Origin: Helicobacter canadensis MIT 98-5491
GTDB taxonomy: Bacteria; Campylobacterota; Campylobacteria; Campylobacterales; Helicobacteraceae
Length of the DNA stretch: 64,000 nt
NCBI RefSeq assembly: GCF_000162575.1
Contig: NZ_CM000776.2
Span: forward strand, 128,950 to 192,949
Direction of reading: 5' to 3'
The position numbers were made by a program, and so were the translations under genes. The notes beneath the pieces are model-generated. The model saw only the letters and a list, made by a program, of their open reading frames with translations. It did no database searches and was not told the origin of the DNA. Shown here piece by piece: positions 7,627 through 16,397 of this stretch (position 1 is the stretch's first letter; every line of letters begins with the position of its first letter).

Positions 7627-8802
7627 TTAGCTTAATTTACCATAGAAACTCCTATTAATCTGCACCTTATCAATAAGAAAACTTCTAAAGCGTTCAAAAA
7701 GGGTTTGATTAATTTTATATTTTTTTGCCGCTTTCCAAAATTTATTAAGTGATTCTTGGTAGGTTAGTCCTTGGATGTTATAAAAGGCGTTTCCGCAAAC
7801 TTTTGTGGGGCACTTATGAAGAATACTTGAAAGTCCTGTTGTGCTATTAATAACTACGCAACCAAGAGCATTTTTTAATAGAGTTGGAAGATGAATATCG
7901 TGAATGTAAATCACTCTTTGATTTACATTGTATTTACGCGTTTGTCTTTTGATGAATTTTTTATAGTTTTTATAGCCCCTATCCATTGGATGGTGTTTGA
8001 TAACTAGAAAATGTTGCTTTTTGGAGTATTTTGCAAAAGATCGGATAGAGTTTTTAATAAAACTTTCAATTCGTCTGCCTTCAAAATGATTTTTGATTTG
8101 CGTATCATTATAGACTTGTAAGACAACAACAAAATAGTTTTTCTTAGAATCTAAAATAAAATCTCTATCTTCCTTTTGGCTAAAGCGATACCAATGTTTT
8201 CTAAAAAGCGATAAAAACCAAGGAAACATTTCTGTGAAGCTCAAGCTTCTGTGGTGGAGTTTGTTGTTAAAATACCAGCCCAATAAAAAAGCCCCAAACC
8301 AATAAAGAAAAGCAAACCAAGCCATATTTCTAAAGCTATGTTTGACATTTTTTTCTTCTTGAATGGGTTTATTTTTGTAAGTAAGGTAGAAATTTGGGTC
8401 TTTAGATAAAGTGGAATTGGCATTGACGCCATCTTTTTCAAAAGTGATGAAATTAGGGCGGATATAACCTTCTTCAAAAATATAAGTTTGGAGATTGAGC
8501 GATCGGGCAACTTTTACTGCGATTTTGTGGATAGGGCGACAATCATTAAACATAATCACGCAATCAATGTGATAAGTTTTGCAAAATTCTTGTAAAAAAG
8601 TTTCAAGGTTAGCTAGAGAACCACGATAGGATTTTGCCCCAAAGGGGTAAAAAAGAAAATCTCCCCCATTAAAATTGATTTTGTAAATTTGATTTTTGGG
8701 GGATAATAGCTTTGAAAAATGATAAAAAAAGGGCCCAACAGGACCTTGCAAAAGGAGAATTTTGCGGTTTTGAAATTGTTGTATAACTTCTTTTAACTGC
8801 AT
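7627..8802 (-). CDS. kpsS: KpsS, capsule Kdo-transferase for the lipid linker
   Basis: A 391-residue homologue of KpsS, the inner-membrane-associated enzyme that adds the first beta-Kdo to phosphatidylglycerol and so starts the poly-Kdo linker of ABC-dependent capsules. Visible motifs include EEGYIRP, IKHHPMDRG and INSTTGLS, in the order usual for the family. A hydrophobic stretch near residues 160-178 may contact the membrane. It is the last gene of the kpsM-T-E-D-S run, seven bases after kpsD. In C. jejuni kpsS lies next to kpsC, whereas here kpsC is about 5 kb away beyond pldA. Confidence 0.92.
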   Translation of the reverse strand: MQLKEVIQQFQNRKILLLQGPVGPFFYHFSKLLSPKNQIYKINFNGGDFLFYPFGAKSYRGSLANLETFLQEFCKTYHIDCVIMFNDCRPIHKIAVKVARSLNLQTYIFEEGYIRPNFITFEKDGVNANSTLSKDPNFYLTYKNKPIQEEKNVKHSFRNMAWFAFLYWFGAFLLGWYFNNKLHHRSLSFTEMFPWFLSLFRKHWYRFSQKEDRDFILDSKKNYFVVVLQVYNDTQIKNHFEGRRIESFIKNSIRSFAKYSKKQHFLVIKHHPMDRGYKNYKKFIKRQTRKYNVNQRVIYIHDIHLPTLLKNALGCVVINSTTGLSSILHKCPTKVCGNAFYNIQGLTYQESLNKFWKAAKKYKINQTLFERFRSFLIDKVQINRSFYGKLS

Positions 8803-8809
8803 AGATTAG

Positions 8810-10522
8810 TTATTTGTTAATATCTAAAACTACGCTTGTAGCAATAGCGATTTGATAAAGGATCTGTGCTAAGACACTTGTGATTTGTAATCCTCTACCT
8901 GTTTCAATAGCGGGTAAGACAAGCAAGGAATCACCTGGTTTAAGACTTGGCGCACTTGCAAAGGAATACCAACTTGAATCATAGCGTTCTGCTTTTCCAT
9001 TGGCACGAATGACAAGAATACGCTTTTTGTTGGCTCTTTCTGTGAAGTCTCCCGCAAGTTTAATATAATAGTTAAGATTTTTATCTTCTTCATAAATAAA
9101 AGCACCAGGTAATGCCACTTCTCCTTGCACTAAAACAAGATTATTTTTAGTTGGGACATTAATAACATCTCCTTCTTCAAGAATCGTAGTGGTATAAGCA
9201 CTTTTGTTTTCAAGGACAATTTGACCTTTTGGAGTAAGGCTTTTTGCGCGTTCAATAAATTCAAGCACCATCTTAGATTGGCTTGCGCGCATAGAAGCTT
9301 CCTGTGCGGTTACAGATGAGGAGGTGAGTGCTAGAGTTTCTAGTTCTTTTAGTTGAGCTTCAATGAGTTTTTTCTGTGTTTGTGAGACACTTTGGCGGAA
9401 GACTTGAATGGCATCTAAATTAGATTGTGGATTAGGTTTGATTTTGAGCACAACTTCTGCAAGGGTAGTGCCTTTTTTGACAACCATAGAGTGCATTCCA
9501 TTGTGCTCACCTTGAATTTCAATGGTAATATTTTCTGCACTATAATCAGGGCGAAATTCTACTTCATCACCGACTTTTAGAGTGACACTTGCAAATTCTT
9601 TTTGTTTATAGGAGTTAATGTCAATTTTGTTGTTAGCAAGATAGGATCGCACAATTGCATTGGTTACGATAGGTTTTGCTCCAGAGACTCTTGCGAGATC
9701 TTCTAGGGTTTTAATATCGTCTTTTAATTCAAATCTAAAAGGTTTCTGCACATCACCTTGAACAAAAACATAGCTTTCAAGGTTTTTTACTAAAATCACA
9801 TCACCTGTTCTAAAAGGGAAAAGTTTCATTTTTCCACTAAAGAGAAAATCATACAAATCCACTTGTAAAGCCACTTTGTTATCTCTTAGTATCTCAATAT
9901 TTCTAAAACTTCCATAATCTAAATTAATCCCAGAAGCTTTGTCTAAATATTGAATAATGGAATCAGAGCTTAGCCCTTGATAGAGTCCGGGTTTATTGAC
10001 ACTTCCAGTTACAAAAACCGAGACATTTTGATAAACATTCATATCAGCATAAACAAATACATTTTTCTTGTAAATTTTAGAAATACCTTGTTTTAATACT
10101 TTAACAAGGTCTCCATTGCGCACTCCAAGCAAATTGATTGCACCTACTCCAGGCACAAAAACATTACCTTGTGAATCCACCATTAATTCTTGTTGAAATT
10201 CAACTGCCCCCCACATTCTAAAGTTAATCTTATCGCCAATTGCGATTTTGTAATCAGGATTATAAAGGGATTGAGAGACTTTAGTAAAGTTTCCATTAAA
10301 GAGATTTGCGCCAAATACGGGTGGGAGAATAGGGGTTTGAGTGGTTTGCATTGTTTGTATGGAGGTATTAGGTGTGGTATTGGGATTTATGGTTTGTAAA
10401 TCCATTGGAATGTTTTGGGTAGCAGAAGTGCTAGGAATGCTTGTGATAGAAGAAATATCAACTCCATAAGTAAAATGTGCCGTAAAAATAGTTATTAATA
10501 AGATTTGAAATAGTCTTTTCAT
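8810..10522 (-). CDS. kpsD: KpsD, capsule polysaccharide export protein
   Basis: The periplasmic/outer-membrane component of the ABC-type capsule exporter, 570 residues. A signal peptide is seen at residues 1-20 (ends TYG). The polysaccharide-export domain begins near residue 90 (YKIAIGDKINFRMWG). Several soluble-ligand-binding beta-grasp domains follow, each opening with a phrase of the form VFVTGSVNKPG, VFVQGDVQKPF or VLVQGEVALPG. No lipobox Cys is present after the signal, unlike Wza. It overlaps kpsE by one base and is co-transcribed with it. Confidence 0.95.
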   Translation of the reverse strand: MKRLFQILLITIFTAHFTYGVDISSITSIPSTSATQNIPMDLQTINPNTTPNTSIQTMQTTQTPILPPVFGANLFNGNFTKVSQSLYNPDYKIAIGDKINFRMWGAVEFQQELMVDSQGNVFVPGVGAINLLGVRNGDLVKVLKQGISKIYKKNVFVYADMNVYQNVSVFVTGSVNKPGLYQGLSSDSIIQYLDKASGINLDYGSFRNIEILRDNKVALQVDLYDFLFSGKMKLFPFRTGDVILVKNLESYVFVQGDVQKPFRFELKDDIKTLEDLARVSGAKPIVTNAIVRSYLANNKIDINSYKQKEFASVTLKVGDEVEFRPDYSAENITIEIQGEHNGMHSMVVKKGTTLAEVVLKIKPNPQSNLDAIQVFRQSVSQTQKKLIEAQLKELETLALTSSSVTAQEASMRASQSKMVLEFIERAKSLTPKGQIVLENKSAYTTTILEEGDVINVPTKNNLVLVQGEVALPGAFIYEEDKNLNYYIKLAGDFTERANKKRILVIRANGKAERYDSSWYSFASAPSLKPGDSLLVLPAIETGRGLQITSVLAQILYQIAIATSVVLDINK

Positions 10523-11649
10523 TAGTATCTGTGCTCCTCTATAATCATAGTAATTAGTTTGATGATTCCATATATTACTGAAAGAATGACAAAAATAGTG
10601 ATGATATTATACAGCGTTCTTGGGTAGGTCGGGGATTCTGGCTTATTTGCTCCTTGAATCACAACAAGCTGCTTGATTTTACGGCTTGATTCAATGCGTG
10701 TGGTTTCAATGGAGGTTAGTGCCACCGTGTAAGCATCTTGTGCAAATTGTGCTTCGATAGTGAGATCTTGAAACTTTGCGGCAAGATCATTTAGCCTTTT
10801 GCTACTTTTGGTGGAAACAATCTTGGAAGTTTCTTTATCAAGTTGCTCCTTTAGTGCATCAATTTCAGACTTTAACATCACGATTTGTGGCGCATCTTCG
10901 TTAAGATAGCTACGCATTGTGGCAAGTTCGGTTTCTTTGGTGGAAATTTGACTTTCAATAGTGTTAGTAAGGCTTGCTTTAGCTTCAGCTTGTTTTAGGG
11001 GATCAAAAACTCCATAACGCGCTTGAAAAGCTAAAAGATTATTCTTGGCATTTTGTAATCGTTCTTTGGCTTTAAGCAACTCTTTTTCAGCAAATGCCAT
11101 TTGTTCTCTAGCGGCTTTATGGGAAACTTCATTTACAAAGCGTTCGGATTCTTTTAAGATTGCATTAGCAATCATTTCTGAATCTTGGGGAGTGAAGCCT
11201 TCAACTTCAACTTTTAAGAGTCCAGAAACATCATCAAAGATGATTTTAACTCGATTTTGATAAAACTTAAGAAAATCTTCTTGACTTGATTGTTGCCCTA
11301 ACGCAAAGAAAGGATCTTTCTTTTGTGCTTGGTAGAGAAGTTTTAAATGCACTTCTTTATCTAGAATCTTTAGCATATCTAGTGAGTGAATGTATTCTTG
11401 CAAAAAGAGCACATCTTCTCTGGCACCCGCGTTAATTCCTACAAGTGAAGCTAAACCACTTACAGGGGAAATATCATTGCTCATTGAGCGCACACTTAGA
11501 ATAATAGAACTCACATACCTATCTGCTGCAAAGAATAAATAATATAAAATCACTGGAATCATAAGAATATATACGATTTTAAAACTTTTTAGATAGGTTG
11601 AAATTTTTTGAGCTTTTGGTTTTTGAAACAAGATTTTTAACTTTTCCAT
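10522..11649 (-). CDS. kpsE: KpsE, inner-membrane capsule export protein
   Basis: A 375-residue polysaccharide copolymerase-type protein linking the KpsMT transporter to KpsD. It has a transmembrane helix near residues 24-46, a long periplasmic coiled coil (about 170-310, rich in Lys, Glu, Ala and Gln), the PESPTYPRT phrase before the second helix, and a C-terminal helix near 345-370. This is the standard layout for KpsE. It begins immediately after the kpsT stop codon. Confidence 0.95.
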   Translation of the reverse strand: MEKLKILFQKPKAQKISTYLKSFKIVYILMIPVILYYLFFAADRYVSSIILSVRSMSNDISPVSGLASLVGINAGAREDVLFLQEYIHSLDMLKILDKEVHLKLLYQAQKKDPFFALGQQSSQEDFLKFYQNRVKIIFDDVSGLLKVEVEGFTPQDSEMIANAILKESERFVNEVSHKAAREQMAFAEKELLKAKERLQNAKNNLLAFQARYGVFDPLKQAEAKASLTNTIESQISTKETELATMRSYLNEDAPQIVMLKSEIDALKEQLDKETSKIVSTKSSKRLNDLAAKFQDLTIEAQFAQDAYTVALTSIETTRIESSRKIKQLVVIQGANKPESPTYPRTLYNIITIFVILSVIYGIIKLITMIIEEHRY

Positions 11650-12309
11650 TTATTTTCCTTGATAGGCTTTAATGCCTTCTTCCACATCATCATAAATTGT
11701 TACCACTCCATTATCAAGATGAATGATTTTATCACACCATTTGCGAATCTCTGAGAGACTATGAGAAACAAGAATTACTTTAGATTTGCTGAGTTTTTCT
11801 TGATAAAGTTTAGTGCTCTTTTTTTTAAAGGTTGGATCACCAACGGCTCCTGCTTCATCAATGAGATAATAATCAAAATCAAACGCCATACTCATCCCAA
11901 AAGAAACTCTAGCTCTCATCCCCGATGAAAGCACATTAACAGGCTCATCAAAGAATTTTCCAAGCTCGGCAAATTCCTCTACAAAGGCAATTTTTTCTTT
12001 GAGTGCTTCACCTCTGTAGCCATAAACGCGTGTAAGGAATTTAATATTATCCCTTGCAGTGAGTGTGCCTTGAAAAAATGCACCAAGCCCAATAGGAAAG
12101 GAGATTTTTTGATCAGTGATTACCTTGCCCCTATCGGGCATATCCATACCCCCTAAGATTCGCATTAAAGTGGATTTACCCGCACCATTTCTGCCCATTA
12201 GTCCAATGCTACAATTATCAGGAAAGGTGAAGTTTAAATCTTTAAAGACATAATGCCTCTTGCCACTATTAAGTGGGTAGGATTTGGTGAGATTTTTAAG
12301 CTGTATCAT
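11650..12309 (-). CDS. kpsT: KpsT, capsule exporter ATPase
   Basis: The ATP-binding subunit of the capsule ABC transporter, 219 residues, the usual size. Walker A is GRNGAGKST (39-47), the signature region is LSSGMRARVSFGMS, Walker B runs into LIDEAGAVGD, and the switch His lies in LVSHSL. It overlaps kpsM by four bases (ATGA), indicating coupled translation of the two transporter halves. Confidence 0.97.
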   Translation of the reverse strand: MIQLKNLTKSYPLNSGKRHYVFKDLNFTFPDNCSIGLMGRNGAGKSTLMRILGGMDMPDRGKVITDQKISFPIGLGAFFQGTLTARDNIKFLTRVYGYRGEALKEKIAFVEEFAELGKFFDEPVNVLSSGMRARVSFGMSMAFDFDYYLIDEAGAVGDPTFKKKSTKLYQEKLSKSKVILVSHSLSEIRKWCDKIIHLDNGVVTIYDDVEEGIKAYQGK

Positions 12310-13070
12310 CGGATTTGTCCTAAATATTTATAGCGGAAATAATAAAACCAAAGCCCAATAAAAAGCAAAATAATGCCAAATGAAAAGGGATAGGTAAAAT
12401 TGATGCCTTCAATCTTTGGATAACCATCAAAATAATTTTCTCTTAAAAGCTCAAGAAATTGTAAGACAGGGTTATAAAGCAAGAATTCTACAATGTGATC
12501 AGGAATAATCCACAAGGGATATAAAACTGCCGATCCAAAATACAAGATATTTATTCCATAGTTAATAAAAATTTGGGCGTATTCTAACTCGCTATTTAAA
12601 AAAGCCAAGCAAACCCCTAGAGAAAAACCTAAAAAAGCCAATCCCAAAAAGGCGACAAAAACTTCCAAAAAATGAATGGGAAGAATCGGTAAATCCAAAA
12701 ACCAGCCAAATACCACCATAAAAAGAATAAAAACAGAAAAATAAATCCCCATTTCTAAAAGTGCCCTAGCTATGAAAATATGAATGGGCTTAACAGGTTT
12801 GTAAGCAATGAGCGCACGATTGGCTTGCACTCCAGCCATAATTTGTGTTACGATATTTCTAAACATAAAAAAGGGCACAAATCCTGTGACTAAAAACATT
12901 TCAATTGGGACTTGTGGAATAGATCTTGCACGAATGAGAGTAAAAATAACAAGAAAAAAAAGAATATGCGTCATTGGCTCACCAATGACCCAAAAATACC
13001 CTAATCTCCGATTTTTTCCAAAACGCGTTTTTAGTTCTCTAAAAAATAACGCCTCAATAACATCTCTCAT
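12306..13070 (-). CDS. kpsM: KpsM, capsule exporter permease
   Basis: The ABC-2-type membrane subunit of the capsule transporter, 254 residues with about six transmembrane helices and the N-terminal amphipathic FFRELKTRFGKNRRLGYFW element typical of KpsM. It moves the lipid-linked polysaccharide across the inner membrane. It is the first gene of the kpsM-T-E-D-S operon. Its promoter must lie in 13071-13150, which it shares with the divergent pldA; I could not pick a convincing -35/-10 pair on the minus strand there. No kpsF is present in this operon. Confidence 0.95.
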   Translation of the reverse strand: MRDVIEALFFRELKTRFGKNRRLGYFWVIGEPMTHILFFLVIFTLIRARSIPQVPIEMFLVTGFVPFFMFRNIVTQIMAGVQANRALIAYKPVKPIHIFIARALLEMGIYFSVFILFMVVFGWFLDLPILPIHFLEVFVAFLGLAFLGFSLGVCLAFLNSELEYAQIFINYGINILYFGSAVLYPLWIIPDHIVEFLLYNPVLQFLELLRENYFDGYPKIEGINFTYPFSFGIILLFIGLWFYYFRYKYLGQIR

Positions 13071-13154
13071 TCTATTTTAGCCACTTTAAATTTTTATTTT
13101 ATCTTTTGTTGTTTTAGGAATTTAAAATTAAGTATTCTATCTTTTATTTACTTG

Positions 13155-13187
13155 TATAATGATAAATTTAAAAATTTTATAGGAAAG
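13155..13187 (+). promoter_or_regulatory. pldA promoter -10 and ribosome site
   Basis: TATAAT at 13155-13160 would start RNA near 13167, which rules out the upstream in-frame TTG at 13152 as the translation start. AGGAAAG at 13181-13187 is the only Shine-Dalgarno-like sequence. Confidence 0.55.
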
Positions 13188-13202
13188 AATTTTAGTTTGG
13201 CA

Positions 13203-14288
13203 ATGATGAGACAAATTTTATTTTTAGCTTGGGTTAGCATTTTTGCTTTTGGGGCAGAGTTTGGAGGGATTGGGGATTTAGAGTTTTTGCCACAAAAAAA
13301 TCTAAAAATTCTTGTCTTAGATGAAAAAATGCAGGTTAAAAAAGTGCTTAATTTTGATAGCAAAGAATCAAAGCATATTACCTTAGAAGTAGAAAAAGAT
13401 GAGAAAATTTATTTGACTATTATTTCTAAAGATTCAAATCAGACCAAAAAACAAGCAACAGAGAATCAAGACAAAAGCAAGTTGGCTAAGGCTTTAAAAG
13501 AAGAGGGGACTATGGCTAATGTATCTCCTAATATAGAAAAGAGTGCGTATGAAGGGAGGTTTGAGAGAAATCGCTTTATGGGAGGGATTTTGGGATTTGA
13601 GCCAGATGGATTTAATTATATTTTGCCTGCCAATGTTAGCACTTCAAAAGAACCAAATCAAGGCAAACAAACCGAGACAAAATTTCAAATTAGCATTAAA
13701 AAGCGATTGTATAATGATTTAGTGTTTAAGGATTTGGATTTGTATTTTGCCTATACGCAGCAGAGTTTTTGGCAGCTTTATGATTCAGAGAATTCTAAGC
13801 CCTTTAGAGAAAGTAATTATGCACCAAGTTTGTATTTGAGCTACCCATTAAAAGCGTATGATTTGTTTTTTGAGCGAGTTAATTTTGGTTATTTACACCA
13901 AAGTAATGGTGGAGATTTAGAGCATTCTAGAAGTTGGGATCGAATCTTTATAGAAGGAATTTATAGTTATGAGAATTTTGCCTTATCGCTTAAAGCTTGG
14001 TATAGAATCCCAGAAGATCCTAATAGAGATGATAATAGGGATATTACAAAATATTTGGGATATGGAGAGCTTAGTGTGGGATATGCGTGGAAAAAGCATT
14101 TAGTAAGTGCGACTTTGAGAAATAATCTAAGAAGCGATAATCGTGGCTCTATTTTGCTAGATTATTCCTATCCTATTTATAAGAATCTTTATTTTTATTT
14201 GCAGTTTTTTAATGGCTATGGTGAGAGCTTGAGGGATTATAATAATTCAATCAATCGCATTGGAGCAGGAATCTTATTTAATCGTTAA
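13203..14288 (+). CDS. pldA: Outer-membrane phospholipase A
   Basis: An OMPLA family beta-barrel that hydrolyses outer-membrane phospholipids, 361 residues from ATG 13203. TTG 13197 is a possible start with better ribosome-site spacing. A signal peptide ends near FAFGAE. The catalytic motif HQSNGG gives His232 and Ser234. Twelve residues after the Ser, SRSWDR has Asp246 where E. coli OMPLA has the catalytic Asn156. Many beta-strand-like alternating stretches follow and the protein ends in an aromatic-rich strand (AGILFNR). It sits between kpsM and kpsC and overlaps the convergent kpsC by 15 bases. Confidence 0.92.
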   Translation: MMRQILFLAWVSIFAFGAEFGGIGDLEFLPQKNLKILVLDEKMQVKKVLNFDSKESKHITLEVEKDEKIYLTIISKDSNQTKKQATENQDKSKLAKALKEEGTMANVSPNIEKSAYEGRFERNRFMGGILGFEPDGFNYILPANVSTSKEPNQGKQTETKFQISIKKRLYNDLVFKDLDLYFAYTQQSFWQLYDSENSKPFRESNYAPSLYLSYPLKAYDLFFERVNFGYLHQSNGGDLEHSRSWDRIFIEGIYSYENFALSLKAWYRIPEDPNRDDNRDITKYLGYGELSVGYAWKKHLVSATLRNNLRSDNRGSILLDYSYPIYKNLYFYLQFFNGYGESLRDYNNSINRIGAGILFNR

Positions 14289-16325
14289 GAAGTGCAAGAG
14301 TCTTTGGGCTTTTCTTGAAAGGAGAAAGTAAAGGCGTTTTTTTAGAGCATAGAAACGATTGTTTTGGAGCTTTTGTTTCTCTTCTTCTAGGGCATCAATG
14401 AGTGCAATTGGGTGGCATAGTTGTAGTGTCTTTGGGTGGATATAGCGAGGATAGAGGATATAAGCACCGGCAATGAGCTCATTAAGGGTTAGCTTTCTTG
14501 TGCGTCTAGGGCAAGTTTGTTGATCAGTAGTCAATCCCCAGCCGGCATAAAAAGGCATCCCATAGGTAACCACCCTTTTGCCATATAGCAGGGCTTCAAA
14601 TCCGCTTAAAGAAGTGAGTGTATGCACTTCATCAACAGCTTCTAAGCAAGAAGGTAGGCTAATGTCAATTAGAATTTCATCACAATATTGTAGCGCGACA
14701 GAAGAGGGGATATTTCCGATTCGATTCCCACTTAGCACATCAGGATGAGGTTTGTAAAGAATATAGGCTTTTGGATTTTTTTCTCGCACTTCTTTGAGTA
14801 GTGATAAATTAGTGCGTCCATTAGCGCCATAGATGATAGAGGCATCATCTTCTACTTGCCCAGGGATTAGAATCTTGAGTTGATTTGGGGGAAGATTGAG
14901 GGATTTATGAGGATTGGTATTGTATTTAGAGATTTTGCTTGTAAGAATCTTGTCTTTTAAAATCTTTGCTTCTTCAAGCAGGGTTTGGTTAAAGGTGGTG
15001 TGGTTCAGAATAGTTTCTAAATCGCTTTGAGTGGTGGCATCAAAGTAGATTCCGCTTGCATCAAAGACTTGAGAAAAAGGGCGTGTGAGATCAGAGCCTA
15101 ATGAAATGGAGCGAATAAAACCATCTTCTATGCGTGTGAGTGGGATTGAGTGTTCTTTGGCGAAGTTTTCAATTTCATTAAAAGATTTTCTCCCCCAAAT
15201 AAAAATTTCACAGTTTTGCTTAAGGGCTTCTTGGAGTAAGCCTTTTTTGAATACAGATTTAAGATGAGAGCTAAAAAGGGGATTAATGAAAATAATATTT
15301 TTGGGATTAAAATTTGGCATGAAAGGTGGGATAAAAGTGTGCTTCCAAGTGGAGAATCCAAACATAAAGGCTTTTTTGTGGGTTTTTATATAGTAATGTT
15401 TGTAACGGATAAGGGTTTGCAAGGTGTCTAAAATATCGCTTTTTCTTTGGTAAAAGGGATTATAATAATGAGAATAGAGAATATAACTTGCCGCAAAAAC
15501 TTCTTCTAGTTTTAATTTGCGTTTGCGTCTAGGGCAAGTTTGTTTGTCAATAGTTAATCCCCAGCCGGCATAAAAGGGCATTCCATAGCATACGCATTCA
15601 CAGCCCACTAATAGAGCTTCAAAGCCCATTTGAGAAGTTTTGGTATAGACTTTTTTAAAGTGCTTTAGTAAGGATATGGGGTTAAAATCTTCATAGATAA
15701 GTTTGATTTGTGCAGGAATCTCGCTTGGATTGAAGTCGGATTTTTTGCGACCACTTAGCACATCAGGGTGAATTTTGAGATAAATTTCACAAGTTGGATT
15801 TTCTGTGAGTGCATCTTGGATGATTTGGGCGGTGGTGAATGCATTGGCATTACCATAAATTAGGCTAGAATCATTTTGGGTTTGAGAGATGATGAGGATT
15901 CTCTTGGGAGTGGAATCTGTGGGAGTAAAATAATTTTGTGGAACATCTGGAGCGTGATTGTATTTGGAAATGTGGTGTGTGGTGATGAGATGAATGGCTT
16001 CTTTAGCAGTTTTTAGCAGGGTAGAATCGGTGTTAAAATCATAGGTGTTTAGGATATTTTCTAGTTGGCTTTTGGTAGTAGAATCATAATAGATTCCAAG
16101 GTTATCTTGCACGATTGAGAAGCTTGGAGAATCCTCTATGCCCAAGCCAAAAGAGCGGATAAATCCATCTTCAAGCAAGAGGTAGCTACCGCCAAATTTT
16201 TCGGCAAGAAAAAGAGCATTTCTACCGGATTTTTTGCGCCCCCAGCCTAGAAATCGTTGCCCCATGAAGAATTGTCTTAGGTTGTAAAAATGGTAGTTTT
16301 TTCTTATTAGTAATTTATTTTTCAT
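14274..16325 (-). CDS. kpsC: KpsC, dual-domain capsule Kdo-transferase
   Basis: KpsC extends the beta-Kdo linker on phosphatidylglycerol with alternating linkages, using two glycosyltransferase domains in one chain. The internal duplication is plain. EDGFIRS occurs in each half, HPDVLSG occurs twice, and YGMPFYAGWGLT occurs twice. The start is taken as ATG 16325 (683 residues); an in-frame TTG lies two codons upstream. It is transcribed divergently from the sugar cassette and overlaps the 3' end of pldA. Confidence 0.95.
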   Translation of the reverse strand: MKNKLLIRKNYHFYNLRQFFMGQRFLGWGRKKSGRNALFLAEKFGGSYLLLEDGFIRSFGLGIEDSPSFSIVQDNLGIYYDSTTKSQLENILNTYDFNTDSTLLKTAKEAIHLITTHHISKYNHAPDVPQNYFTPTDSTPKRILIISQTQNDSSLIYGNANAFTTAQIIQDALTENPTCEIYLKIHPDVLSGRKKSDFNPSEIPAQIKLIYEDFNPISLLKHFKKVYTKTSQMGFEALLVGCECVCYGMPFYAGWGLTIDKQTCPRRKRKLKLEEVFAASYILYSHYYNPFYQRKSDILDTLQTLIRYKHYYIKTHKKAFMFGFSTWKHTFIPPFMPNFNPKNIIFINPLFSSHLKSVFKKGLLQEALKQNCEIFIWGRKSFNEIENFAKEHSIPLTRIEDGFIRSISLGSDLTRPFSQVFDASGIYFDATTQSDLETILNHTTFNQTLLEEAKILKDKILTSKISKYNTNPHKSLNLPPNQLKILIPGQVEDDASIIYGANGRTNLSLLKEVREKNPKAYILYKPHPDVLSGNRIGNIPSSVALQYCDEILIDISLPSCLEAVDEVHTLTSLSGFEALLYGKRVVTYGMPFYAGWGLTTDQQTCPRRTRKLTLNELIAGAYILYPRYIHPKTLQLCHPIALIDALEEEKQKLQNNRFYALKKRLYFLLSRKAQRLLHFLTIK

Positions 16326-16351
16326 GATCAATTAAAACTCTCATTGTTTTT

Positions 16352-16360
16352 TGGTATAAT
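16352..16360 (+). promoter_or_regulatory. Extended -10 promoter of the capsule cassette
   Basis: TGGTATAAT (TG-n-TATAAT) at 16352-16360 lies 37 bases before the first gene of the plus-strand capsule cassette, in the gap shared with divergent kpsC. Confidence 0.65.
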
Positions 16361-16397
16361 ATTACCACAAATATAGCGTTATTCATAAGGGGTAAAT

